From the NCBI RefSeq assembly GCF_036237315.1, contig NZ_CP108356.1, positions 1,798,001 through 1,862,000 on the forward strand: a stretch of DNA of 64,000 nt. The letters are read 5' to 3'. The stretch comes from Streptomyces sp. NBC_01351. GTDB lineage: Bacteria; Actinomycetota; Actinomycetes; Streptomycetales; Streptomycetaceae. Below are positions 25,185 through 33,269 of this stretch, piece by piece (the stretch's first letter is position 1; each line of letters begins with the position of its first letter). The position numbers and the translations under genes were made by a program. The notes under the pieces are model-generated. The model ran no database searches and was not told the origin of the DNA. It saw only the letters and a list, made by a program, of their open reading frames with translations.

Positions 25185-25916
25185 TCAGTCGGAGGCATCG
25201 GGGTCGCGGTGGTCCGCTTCGTCGAGCTTCCAGTAGCCCTTGGCGTAGGCCTCGTTGCGGCCCATGCCGAGGTGGTCATGGAGGTGGCGACGGATGTCCC
25301 GGATCGAGATGGACTCCCCCGCTGCCCATGCCACACCGCGACCGGGAGGGGTGCTCGCACTGCGCAGCGCTTCACTCAGCGCCCGGCCCTTGGGCTGTCC
25401 CACGGCGCGGTGCACCCACACGACGTCGAGATCGGCCGGGGAGGCCACGTCCATCTCCGCCTGCGGGCCTTCCACCTCCAGGTACGCGAGGGCGCGCACA
25501 CCCGGCGGAAGGGATTCGGCGATCGTCAGGACGGCGGGCTGGGCACTCTCGTCGCCGGCCAGCAGGTAGAAGTCGGCACGGGCGTCAGCGCTGAAGGACC
25601 CCCTGGGTCCGCCGAAGGACACTTCCTGGCCGGGCACCGCCGCCTCGGCCCACCGGGCGGCTGGACCATTGCCGTGCAGCACGATGTCGATCACCACCGC
25701 GGGCCGTTCGGGGATGTACCGGCGGATGGTGTAGGCGCGTCCGACGGAACTGCCGTCAGCGGGGTCCGTGACGAAGAGCTTGACCCACTGTGTCGGCTCG
25801 TCGCAGCGGAACGCGGCCATCCCTGGGCCGCCCAGGGTGATGCGTGCCATGCGGGGGGCGATCCTGACAACGGACTCGACCACCGCTTGGTAACGGGGCC
25901 GGCGGGATCGGAACAT
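25185..25916 (-). CDS. Siderophore-interacting protein (flavin ferric reductase)
   Basis: A 243-residue protein of the SIP/ViuB family, NAD(P)H-dependent flavoproteins that reduce ferric siderophores in the cytoplasm. FAD-binding segment RAYTIRRY, then GNGPAARWAEAAVPGQEV and GGPRGSF, YLLAGDESAQPAVLTIAESL and a C-terminal W(A)AGES...RRHLHDHLGMGRNE. It lies 14 nt downstream of a TetR gene and shares its operator-bearing promoter. At the edge of a cluster for an iron-chelating tropolone, it could release iron from ferric product; that is inference. Confidence 0.9.
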   Translation of the reverse strand: MFRSRRPRYQAVVESVVRIAPRMARITLGGPGMAAFRCDEPTQWVKLFVTDPADGSSVGRAYTIRRYIPERPAVVIDIVLHGNGPAARWAEAAVPGQEVSFGGPRGSFSADARADFYLLAGDESAQPAVLTIAESLPPGVRALAYLEVEGPQAEMDVASPADLDVVWVHRAVGQPKGRALSEALRSASTPPGRGVAWAAGESISIRDIRRHLHDHLGMGRNEAYAKGYWKLDEADHRDPDASD

Positions 25917-25930
25917 GAACTCGGTACCTC

Positions 25931-26563
25931 TCAGGTGAGGGAAGACAGGGCGATCGCCGGAAGTTCGCGGGCGACGTCCGGGTCCGTCGGCATGCCTGCG
26001 ACAAAGGCCCGGTAGAAGAGTGGCCCCACCATCAGATCCAGCAAGGTGTCCGCAGCCGCCCGGTCCGACGGCAGGTGCGGCAGGGCGGCCAGAATTCCGC
26101 TGATCCCTTCGATGTCGCGTTCCCGCTGCCGTACGAGCACCCCGGCTCGGAGCGCGTCGGCCTGGGTGGGGTCCTGCAGGGCGCAGCCGACCAGGGCGAA
26201 CAGGACGCGGCCCGTCGACATGTGACTGAAGACCGTATTGGTGTGGGTGACGTGCTCTTCCAGGGCCGACCCGGGATCGTTCCGCGTCTGCGGCCAGGTC
26301 GACTCGTCCTGGAGGTCTTCCTCCAGGACGTCGAGGAGGATGTCGCCCTTCGACCTCCACCACCGGTAGACCGTCTGCTTGGCCACTCCTGCCCGCTCGG
26401 CGATCGCCCCGATCGTCATGCCGTTGAAGCCGACGTCCAGAAGCAGATCGTCGGCGGCATGCAGTACGGCGACGCGGGCGGCCTCGCTGCGCTGCGGGCC
26501 TGCCTTGGTGTGGGGTGCGGGCGATCGCCGAGTTGCGCGATCTGCACCCGAGGGCTGTGTGAT
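25931..26563 (-). CDS. TetR-family regulator with apparent ATC start
   Basis: A TetR repressor of about 210 residues with N-terminal helix-turn-helix: AARVAVLHAADDLLLDVGF, MTIGAIAERAGVAKQTVYRWW. The frame is open from a TAG at 26618-26620, yet it contains no ATG, GTG or TTG before Met at 26419, which lies inside the DNA-binding domain. GGAGAGGAG (26577-26569) stands 5 nt before ATC 26563, which gives a protein aligning with the full length of its paralogue at 37.3 kb. The start is therefore either ATC or hidden by a sequence error. Its promoter carries the TAGAC-N10-GTTTA operator, suggesting autoregulation. The SIP gene follows in the same operon. Confidence 0.82.
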   Translation of the reverse strand: MTQPSGADRATRRSPAPHTKAGPQRSEAARVAVLHAADDLLLDVGFNGMTIGAIAERAGVAKQTVYRWWRSKGDILLDVLEEDLQDESTWPQTRNDPGSALEEHVTHTNTVFSHMSTGRVLFALVGCALQDPTQADALRAGVLVRQRERDIEGISGILAALPHLPSDRAAADTLLDLMVGPLFYRAFVAGMPTDPDVARELPAIALSSLT

Positions 26564-26614
26564 GGCTGCTCCTCTCCGTATCCCTGCCCCCCGAGGGAGC
26601 GCGGAACCAGGGAA

Positions 26615-26643
26615 AGACTAGACGCAACGGTGCGTTTATTCAA
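26615..26643 (-). promoter_or_regulatory. Promoter with embedded TetR operator for TetR-SIP operon
   Basis: On the minus strand: -35 TTGAAT (26643-26638), 17-bp spacer, -10 TAGTCT (26620-26615). The spacer holds the imperfect palindrome TAGACGCAACGGTGCGTTTA (26619-26638). The same -35/-10 pair and operator occur before the MFS gene at 39.3 kb. Start of transcription near 26608 leaves a leader of about 45 nt before ATC 26563. Confidence 0.75.
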
Positions 26644-26723
26644 AGCGCTGCGCCCGCTCCCTCCGAGCGGGGGAAGCCCGGAGGGAGCGGGAGTTCGGGT
26701 GGGCGGGTGGCCGGCGCGCGGGC

Positions 26724-27206
26724 TCAGTCCCGCGGATTCGCACCGGCCGGGGACGAGGCGGCGGGAAGGTTCCGTCTGGCGAACAGCAGGCGCGTCCGCA
26801 TCCGGTACACGGTTTCACCGCGCTGGTTGTCGGCGCCGACGAGGAAACGCACTGCGCCGATGCCGGGCCGTTTCGGATGGGGCTCCGCCTCCTCGACGAC
26901 GGCGAACCCGTTCAGCGCGTCTCCGGGACGAACGGGCTGGAGGAAGCGCACCTCGTCCATGCCGTACGAGCCCTGACAGGCGGAATCGGCGAGCAGAGCG
27001 CGTACGAACTGGCCCATCACCATGGCGCCCGTGTGCCAGCCGCTGGCCACGAGCCCTCCGAAGGGCGACCGGCGCGCGGCTTCCGGATCCAGGTGGAAGG
27101 GCATGGGGTCCCAGACGCGCGCGTAGCCCATGATCTCCTCGCACGTGACACGGGTTCCGCCCAGCTCGTACCGGCTTCCGGCGGGGAAGTCTTCGAAGTG
27201 CAGCAC
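26724..27206 (-). CDS. trlA: MaoC/PaaZ-ECH-type enoyl-CoA hydratase (TrlA-like)
   Basis: A 160-residue single hotdog-fold hydratase of the MaoC family: EIMGYARVWDPMPFHLDPEAA contains the catalytic Asp-x4-His pattern, followed by GWHTGAM. The isolated domain corresponds to the C-terminal hydratase domain of PaaZ. In the published trl pathway TrlA cuts short phenylacetate catabolism and diverts a seven-membered ring-CoA intermediate. GTG 27206 has AAGGAGA at proper distance. It lies 25 nt after the DAHP synthase gene, in one operon with it. The trl assignment rests on the whole gene set around it. Confidence 0.85.
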   Translation of the reverse strand: MLHFEDFPAGSRYELGGTRVTCEEIMGYARVWDPMPFHLDPEAARRSPFGGLVASGWHTGAMVMGQFVRALLADSACQGSYGMDEVRFLQPVRPGDALNGFAVVEEAEPHPKRPGIGAVRFLVGADNQRGETVYRMRTRLLFARRNLPAASSPAGANPRD

Positions 27207-27231
27207 AGTGCGATCTCCTTGTCTCCTGTGC

Positions 27232-28677
27232 TCAGCCGAGTGAGGCGGCGTACTCCACCGCGACGCCGCCTCGGGCGTCCGCATGGGGCCCCATGACGGC
27301 ATCCGCCGACCGGAGATGGCGCTGCCGTGCCGTGCGACGGGCGCTCTCGACGGTGAACCACTCCGCCACCCTGAAGGCCAGGTCCATCGACTGGCCGCGG
27401 TTGAGCCGCGGGTCGCAGGCGCTCTCGTAGCGCAGGTGCAGGTCACCGGGGTGTACGGGGTTCCCGCCGCCCACACACTCCGTGACGTCCTCGCCGGTCA
27501 GTTCGATGTGGATGCCGCCCGGGTGGGTGCCCAGCGCCCGGTGCACCTCGAAGAATCCTGTGATCTCATCGAGGATGTCGTCGAAGTTCCGGGTCTTGTG
27601 ACCGCTCGGCGCCGCGTACGTGTTCCCGTGCATGGGGTCGCAGACCCACGCGACCTCCGCCCCTTCCGCCCGCACCTTCTCGACGAGGGCTGGCAGGCGG
27701 TCCCGTACCAGGTCCTTGCCCATACGGGTGATGAAGGTCAGGCGGCCGGGCGTGCGCTGCGGGTCGATGCGGTCGATCAGCGCGAGAACATCGCCGACGG
27801 ATGCCTCCGGACCCAGCTTCACGCCGATGGGATTGCCGACCCCTGCGGCGAACTCGACATGAGCTCCGTCGAGCCGGCGCGTACGCTCGCCGATCCAGAG
27901 CATGTGTCCGGACAGTGCGTATCGGCCCCCGGTGTGGGAATCCGTACGGACCAGGGCCTGCTCGTAGTCCAGCAGCAGTGCTTCGTGGCTGGCGAAGACC
28001 TCCGTGGTGCGCATCGGCGACGTGTCCATGTCGCAGGCTCGGATGAAGGCGAGTGCGGCGTCGATGTCAGCGGCCAGAGGCTCGTAGCGCCGGCCCGCCG
28101 GGGACAGTTCCACGAAGTCCCGGTTCCATTGGTGGACCCGGTCCAGGTCCGCGTAACCACCGGACGCGAAAGCCCGCAGGAGATTCAAGGTGGCGGCGGA
28201 CGCATGGTAGATGCGCTGAAGTCGACGGGGGTCCGGGGTCCGCGATGCGCGCGTGAACTCCAGGCCGTTGACGGCGTCGCCGCGGTACGACGGCAGCGTG
28301 AGCCCGTCGCGGGTCTCGGTGGTCCGGGACCTGGGTTTGGCGTACTGGCCGGCCAGTCGGCCGACCTTCACCACGGGTACCGCCGCCGCATAGGAGAGCA
28401 CGGCCGCCATCTGGAGGAGCACCTCCAGCTTGTTCGTCACGGAGTCCTCGCCCTGCCCGTCCAGCGTCTCGGCACAATCTCCGCCCTGGAGCAGGAACGC
28501 CTCGCCCCGCGCCACTTCCGCCAGCCGGCCGCGCAGGGCGTCGCACTCGGCGGGGAAGACGAGGGGCGGCGCGGAGGCGAGGGCCGACACGGAGTCGTGC
28601 AGTGCTGCCCGGTCCGGCCACTCGGGCTGTTGCGCCGCCGGAAGGGACCGCCAGGATTCGTCAGTCGAATTTTCCAC
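27232..28677 (-). CDS. trlB: Class II DAHP synthase (TrlB-like)
   Basis: A 481-residue type II 3-deoxy-D-arabino-heptulosonate-7-phosphate synthase, the first shikimate-pathway enzyme. Motifs: LLQGGDCAE, KVGRLAGQYAKPRS, SHEALLLDYE, HMLWIGERTR, GNPIGVKLGP, TRMGKD, VCDPMHGN, GGIHIELTGEDVTECVGG and a C-terminal CDPRLNRGQSMDLAF. Plant-like class II enzymes in BGCs usually raise aromatic precursor supply. GTG 28677 is the likely start. It is divergent from the monooxygenase operon across a 267-bp regulatory gap and is co-transcribed with the MaoC gene. Confidence 0.95.
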   Translation of the reverse strand: MENSTDESWRSLPAAQQPEWPDRAALHDSVSALASAPPLVFPAECDALRGRLAEVARGEAFLLQGGDCAETLDGQGEDSVTNKLEVLLQMAAVLSYAAAVPVVKVGRLAGQYAKPRSRTTETRDGLTLPSYRGDAVNGLEFTRASRTPDPRRLQRIYHASAATLNLLRAFASGGYADLDRVHQWNRDFVELSPAGRRYEPLAADIDAALAFIRACDMDTSPMRTTEVFASHEALLLDYEQALVRTDSHTGGRYALSGHMLWIGERTRRLDGAHVEFAAGVGNPIGVKLGPEASVGDVLALIDRIDPQRTPGRLTFITRMGKDLVRDRLPALVEKVRAEGAEVAWVCDPMHGNTYAAPSGHKTRNFDDILDEITGFFEVHRALGTHPGGIHIELTGEDVTECVGGGNPVHPGDLHLRYESACDPRLNRGQSMDLAFRVAEWFTVESARRTARQRHLRSADAVMGPHADARGGVAVEYAASLG

Positions 28678-28944
28678 GGAGAGAACCTCAAAGCCTTCTG
28701 ATCCGAGGGGTGGGACGCCGCGTCGCGGCTGACCTCAACGGCAGCCTGCCATGCGGAAGCCCGCTTCCTGCAGTGCGTCATTGGGGCTAGAAGGAGGGGC
28801 CTAATACTTCGGCACTAGCCCCAGAAGCCGACTGTCACCGCGCACACCGGTGCTGGAGGATTTCGGACAGTGAAAGGAGCGGCAGCACTAGGCCCCCGTG
28901 CCCGTGCCATTGCTTCGGAACCGGCCTCGAAAGGTGAATTCTGG
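28678..28944. promoter_or_regulatory. Divergent promoter region of the tropolone-type cluster
   Basis: Gap between trlB (minus) and trlC (plus). It contains an inverted repeat TGGGGCTAG (28782-28790) / CTAGCCCCA (28815-28823) with a 24-bp spacer; the related stretch CACTAGGCCCCC occurs at about 28886. This is a good candidate operator controlling both arms of the cluster. Confidence 0.6.
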
Positions 28945-30537
28945 ATGACTAGCACCGATGCCCCGCGTGGATCCGTCTCCCGCCCGCAGACCGGGGACGA
29001 GTACCTGCAGAGCCTCCGTGACGGCCGGGACGTATGGATCTACGGCGAGCGAGTCGACGACGTATCAGCCCACCCGGCCTTCAGGAACAACTCCCGGATG
29101 ATTGCCCGGCTGTTCGACGCCCTTCACGATCCGGAGCGGAACGGCAAGCTGGTCGTACCGACGGACACCGGTAGCGGCGGGTTCACCCACCCCTACTTCA
29201 AGGCGCCCTATTCCTCGGCGGACTTGAAGGCCTCGGCGGAGGCGATGGCGGAGTGGTCCCGGATGACGTACGGGTGGCTCGGCCGTACCCCCGACTTCAA
29301 GGCGGCGTTCCTGTCCACTCTCGGCTCGAACAAGGAACACTACGCGCCCTTCGAGGACAACGCCGCCACGTGGTACCGCAAGGCCCAGGAAAACGTGCTG
29401 TTCATCGGCCACGGCATCGTCAACCCCCCGATCGACCGCAACCGTGGCCTGACCGAGCTCCGGGACGTCATGCTCACGGTCGACCGCGAGACGGACGCCG
29501 GCCTGGTCGTCTCCGGCGCCAAGGTGGTCGGTACCGGTGCGGCGCTGACTCAGCACATCTTCATCGGCAGCTACGGGCGGATTCCCGACGGAGCCAAGGA
29601 CTTCTCCGCGTACTTCATCGTGCCCACGAACAGTCCGGGTCTGAAGATAATCTCGCGCCCGTCCTACGAATTCGCCTCGGCGACGGTCAGCAGCCCGTTC
29701 GACCAGCCGCTGAGCAGCAGGCTCGACGAGAACGACGGAATCCTGGTCTTCGACCAGGTGCTCATTCCCTGGGAGAACGTCTTCTGCTACGACGTGGACA
29801 AGGCGAACAACTTCTTCTACGGGTCCGGATTCTTCTACCGGGCGATGTTCCACGCCTGCGTGCGCTTCGCCGTGAAGATGGACTTCCTGACCGGTCTGCT
29901 GGCGAAGGGACTTGAGACCACTGGAACGTCGGAGTTCCGCGGGGTCCAGAGCCGCCTGGGCGAGGTCCTCGCCTACCGCAACATGTTCTGGGCACTGGTG
30001 GACTCCATGACGCAGAACCCGACCAAGTGGCCCGACGGAACGGTGACACCCAACGGCGACACGGCTCTTGCCTTCCGCGTGCTGTCGTCCTCCATCTACC
30101 CCAAGGTCCGCGAAATCTTCCTGCGGGACCTGGGCAGCGCCCTGATCTACAACAACTCCCATGCCCGGGACTGGTCCAGCCCCGAGATCCGCCCGTACCT
30201 CGACAAGTACGTGCGCGGCCTGGGCGTCGAGGCCATCGACCGCGTGAAGCTGATGAAGCTCGCGTGGGACGCCGTCGGTACCGAGTTCGGCGCCCGGTGG
30301 GAGCTGTACGAGATGAACTACGCCGGCAACCACGAGCAGATCCGCTTCGAGGCGCTCCACGCCCAGCAGGCATCCGGCCAGTTCGACCGGTACAAGCACC
30401 TCGTCGACAACTGCCTGTCCGAGTACGACGAGAACGGCTGGAAGGCCCCGGACCTCATCAACCCGACCGACACCACGGTCATCGACGGGAACATCGGCCG
30501 TGCCGCGGCCGCGCCGCGCGTCGAGGCCGCACCGTGA
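28945..30537 (+). CDS. trlC: HpaB-type FADH2-dependent monooxygenase, large component (TrlC-like)
   Basis: A 530-residue oxygenase of the 4-hydroxyphenylacetate 3-monooxygenase family (acyl-CoA dehydrogenase fold). Segments: TGDEYLQSLRDGRDVWIYGERV at the N-terminus, FKAAFLSTLGSN, NPPIDRNR, VVSGAKVVGTGAALTQH, ISRPSYEF and WENVFCYDV. It needs reduced flavin from a partner, which is encoded immediately downstream with a GTGA overlap. ATG 28945 follows AAGGTGA; ATG or GTG codons further upstream would add residues not seen in the family. In trl, the two-component TrlCD hydroxylates the tropone ring. Confidence 0.92.
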   Translation: MTSTDAPRGSVSRPQTGDEYLQSLRDGRDVWIYGERVDDVSAHPAFRNNSRMIARLFDALHDPERNGKLVVPTDTGSGGFTHPYFKAPYSSADLKASAEAMAEWSRMTYGWLGRTPDFKAAFLSTLGSNKEHYAPFEDNAATWYRKAQENVLFIGHGIVNPPIDRNRGLTELRDVMLTVDRETDAGLVVSGAKVVGTGAALTQHIFIGSYGRIPDGAKDFSAYFIVPTNSPGLKIISRPSYEFASATVSSPFDQPLSSRLDENDGILVFDQVLIPWENVFCYDVDKANNFFYGSGFFYRAMFHACVRFAVKMDFLTGLLAKGLETTGTSEFRGVQSRLGEVLAYRNMFWALVDSMTQNPTKWPDGTVTPNGDTALAFRVLSSSIYPKVREIFLRDLGSALIYNNSHARDWSSPEIRPYLDKYVRGLGVEAIDRVKLMKLAWDAVGTEFGARWELYEMNYAGNHEQIRFEALHAQQASGQFDRYKHLVDNCLSEYDENGWKAPDLINPTDTTVIDGNIGRAAAAPRVEAAP

Positions 30538-31088
30538 GCCCTCCGACGGCCGCGGGGCGGGCCACCAGCCTCCCCGCGCCCTCAGGGCGACCGGATCCGG
30601 AGCAGATGCGCCGGGTCATGGGCCAGTTCGTCACCGGTGTGTGCGCGGTGTCCACCCGCTTCGACGGCCCTTCCGGCACCGGCCACGACGCGATCGCGGT
30701 GAACTCCTTCACCTCCGTCTCCCTCGATCCGCCCTTGGTCTCCATGTGTCTGCGTGCCGACTCGGCCTTTCTCCGGCGGATCCGGACGGAGGGGGCGTGG
30801 GCCGTCTCGTTCCTGGGTGACGGTGCCCGCGGCCTGGTCCGCGACCTGACGATGCCTTCGGAGCAGAGGCCTCCCGTGGAACGCGCCGCTTCCTGGGACA
30901 TCGGCCCCCACACGGGCTGCCTGCTGCTGGCGGAAGGGCCCGGAACCCTGGAGTGCGCCATGCATCAGACCCAGCCGCTCGGAGACCACGTCCTGGTCGT
31001 CGGACGGGTCCTGGGTGCGGTCTGGCGCGACGAGGCCCCGCTCGCCTTCCACCGGGGGGCCTTCACTTCCGTGGGGCGGCCGGCGTGA
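30534..31088 (+). CDS. trlD: HpaC-type flavin reductase, small component (TrlD-like)
   Basis: A 184-residue flavin reductase: MRRVMGQFVTGVCAVSTRF, AVNSFTSVSLDPPLVSMCL, GAWAVSFLG and GDHVLVVGRVLGA are typical of the HpaC/NADH:FMN oxidoreductase-like domain. It supplies FADH2 or FMNH2 to the oxygenase encoded just upstream. GTG 30534 overlaps the oxygenase stop, so the two components are made in step. Confidence 0.9.
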   Translation: MSPPTAAGRATSLPAPSGRPDPEQMRRVMGQFVTGVCAVSTRFDGPSGTGHDAIAVNSFTSVSLDPPLVSMCLRADSAFLRRIRTEGAWAVSFLGDGARGLVRDLTMPSEQRPPVERAASWDIGPHTGCLLLAEGPGTLECAMHQTQPLGDHVLVVGRVLGAVWRDEAPLAFHRGAFTSVGRPA

Positions 31089-31122
31089 CCTCGCACACCA
31101 CCCATCGCAAGGAGGAGCAGAC

Positions 31123-32331
31123 ATGGCCAGGCGACGCCTGAGGGTAGCGGTCGTCGGCGGCGGCATCGGGGGTCTGGCCACCGCGATCGGCCTGCGCGGG
31201 CATGGTGCCGAAGTCGTCGTCCACGAGCAGGCCGCCGAGCTGACGGGGCAGGGCGCCGGCATCGCCATCGGCGCCAACGGGCATCGCATGCTGCGCGAGC
31301 TCGGCGTCACGGCCGCGCTCGAGGGTTCGGCGGTACGCCCCGCGCGTGCGGAGTTCCGTAACTGGCGTACGGGACGGACGATGGCCCTTCACCAGCTGGC
31401 CGGAAGCTACGAGGAGCGGTTCGGGGCGCCGTACTGGACGGTTGAACGCGCCGCGGTGCAGCAGGCATTGCTCCACGAGCTGGGTGAAGCCCAGGTCCGT
31501 CCGGGTGCCCGCGTGAGCGCCGTGGAGCAGTCGGCCGACGGCGCGGTGATCCGCTTCGCGGACGGCTCGGAGGCCGAGGCCGACGCGGTGGTCGGGGCCG
31601 ACGGTATCCACTCCGCCGTGCGCAACGGCGTCTTCGGACCGGACGACGCCGTCTTCTCGGGCACGAGCGGCTACCGGGCCCTGGTCCCGATGGAGCGCCT
31701 CGGTCACGTCCGGGAACTCGCCGAACCCGTGCTGTGGCTGTGGCTCGGGCCCGGACGGCACTTCATCGCCTACCCGGTCGCCGACGGAACGCTGCTCAAT
31801 TTCCTGGCGGTCGTTCCCGACCGGGAGTGGACGGTCGAGTCGTGGGCCACCGAGGGCAGCGCCACCGAACTGCTGCGGGCCTTCGAAGGGTGGCATCCGT
31901 TCGTCACCGAGATCATCCGCGCTTCGGGCCGCCCTGGACGCTGGGCACTGTACGACCGCGAGCCACAGCGCGCCTGGAGCTCCGGGCGGGTGACCCTCCT
32001 GGGCGATGCCGCACATCCCATGCTGCCCCACCACGGACAGGGGGCGAACCAGGCTCTGGAGGACGCGGTGGTCCTGGCCCGGATCCTGGGCGGTGCGGAC
32101 ACGGACGAGGTGGAGCAGGCACTGCGCACCTACGAACTGGCCCGCCGGCCTCGCACCCGGCTGCTGCAGAGGGGATCGAGGCAGAACGCGACGTGTTTCC
32201 AGCTGCCCGACGGGCCCGAGGCCGATGCCCGCAACATCCGTCTGGCGTCGCTGCCGGACGACCTGGCCTGGATCCACGGACACGACGCACTGACCGCGCT
32301 TCAGCCGGAGACCTCCGGGTCGTCGGCCTGA
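31123..32331 (+). CDS. trlE: FAD-dependent aromatic monooxygenase (TrlE-like)
   Basis: A 402-residue single-component flavoprotein hydroxylase of the salicylate/6-hydroxynicotinate monooxygenase type. Rossmann motif VAVVGGGIGGLATAIGL near residues 8-24, DG motif VVGADGIHSAVR, and the second FAD motif LLGDAAHPMLPHHGQGANQALEDA region. Strong AAGGAGG precedes ATG 31123. In the trl pathway TrlE hydroxylates the seven-membered ring together with TrlCD. The gene is third in the plus-strand operon. Confidence 0.92.
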   Translation: MARRRLRVAVVGGGIGGLATAIGLRGHGAEVVVHEQAAELTGQGAGIAIGANGHRMLRELGVTAALEGSAVRPARAEFRNWRTGRTMALHQLAGSYEERFGAPYWTVERAAVQQALLHELGEAQVRPGARVSAVEQSADGAVIRFADGSEAEADAVVGADGIHSAVRNGVFGPDDAVFSGTSGYRALVPMERLGHVRELAEPVLWLWLGPGRHFIAYPVADGTLLNFLAVVPDREWTVESWATEGSATELLRAFEGWHPFVTEIIRASGRPGRWALYDREPQRAWSSGRVTLLGDAAHPMLPHHGQGANQALEDAVVLARILGGADTDEVEQALRTYELARRPRTRLLQRGSRQNATCFQLPDGPEADARNIRLASLPDDLAWIHGHDALTALQPETSGSSA

Positions 32332-32390
32332 GGCCGACGACCGGTTGCCGGGCGCAGGCACCCGTACCGAACGAACCTTGAGAGAGGACC

Positions 32391-33005
32391 ATGACAAAGA
32401 TCTACGCCTTCGAAGGGGCCGTCCCCGTCATCCATCCAACGGCCTTCGTCCACCCGGACGCAGTGCTGATCGGCTCCGTCACCATCGGTCCCGGGTGCTA
32501 CGTGGGGCCTCTCGCGAGCCTGCGGGGCGACTTCGGCCGCATCGAGCTCGAGGAGGGCTCCAACGTCCAGGACGGCTGCGTCCTGCACTGCTTTCCCGGC
32601 GCCGACACGGTGGTGGAGCAGGACGGCCATGTCGGGCACGGCAGCGTGCTGCACGGCTGCCGGGTCGGCAAGGGCAGTCTGATCGGTATGAAGTCGGTGC
32701 TGATGGACGGCGTGGTCGTGGGCGAGCAGGCATTCGTCGGCGCCGGCAGCTTCGTCAAGTCCCGGTTCGAGGTTCCCGCACGGCAGTTGGCGGCCGGAAG
32801 CCCGGCCCGGGTGCTGCGCGAACTGACCACTGCCGAACTCGAATGGAAGGCCAACGGCACCGAGCAGTACCAGAAGCTGGCCCAGCGCTCACTGGCCGGG
32901 CTCAGCCCCGCGCAGCCCCTCACCGATGTCTCCCTCGGGATGTCCGTGCACGAGGGGGAAGCGGTCCCTGAACATGTCACCCTGCACGAATTCCGGTCCC
33001 GCTGA
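32391..33005 (+). CDS. PaaY-like hexapeptide-repeat protein (gamma-carbonic anhydrase fold)
   Basis: A 204-residue left-handed beta-helix protein: IGSVTIGPGCYVGPLASLRGDFG, NVQDGCVLHCFPG, GHGSVLHGCRVGKGSLIGM and ARQLAAGSPARVLREL are typical of PaaY/CaiE. The histidines in VLHCF, DGHVGHG and VLHG would bind the metal. PaaY is a thioesterase that clears dead-end CoA esters of the phenylacetate pathway. Here it may hydrolyse the ring-expanded CoA thioester. By gene order it is the likely TrlF, which was reported to be needed to turn cycloheptatriene carboxylate into tropone; TrlF/TrlG order is uncertain. Ends at a strong hairpin. Confidence 0.87.
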   Translation: MTKIYAFEGAVPVIHPTAFVHPDAVLIGSVTIGPGCYVGPLASLRGDFGRIELEEGSNVQDGCVLHCFPGADTVVEQDGHVGHGSVLHGCRVGKGSLIGMKSVLMDGVVVGEQAFVGAGSFVKSRFEVPARQLAAGSPARVLRELTTAELEWKANGTEQYQKLAQRSLAGLSPAQPLTDVSLGMSVHEGEAVPEHVTLHEFRSR

Positions 33006-33037
33006 GGAACCGAGGAACCACTGTCGCCGTGTCATCG

Positions 33038-33075
33038 GAATGGCCCCGCTCGGGATACCCCGGGCGGGGCCATTC
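33038..33075 (+). terminator. Hairpin terminator after PaaY-like gene
   Basis: Perfect 12-bp inverted repeat GAATGGCCCCGC (33038-33049) / GCGGGGCCATTC (33064-33075), 32 nt after the stop. It separates the trlC-D-E-paaY transcript from the next operon, so a promoter must lie in 33076-33260. Confidence 0.8.
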
Positions 33076-33269
33076 GCGTTTCTCCACCGGTAGTCGCGCT
33101 GTGCCGACCGGACGGCGCACTCTCCGTGTGCGTACAACGCCGGGACTAGGAGGCGTGGTCTACAACCAACAGGCGACTACCGTCGTCACCCCGCTTTCCC
33201 CAGGCTGGACGGGTACACAGATCCGCAGCGCTCAACGCCTGCGGTCTCCCGGAACCAGGAGGAATCGGC

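Noticed and set aside
26416..26643. ATG 26643 as start of the TetR protein
   Set aside because: It lies in a different frame from the helix-turn-helix and inside the -35 box and operator, so it would precede the transcription start.
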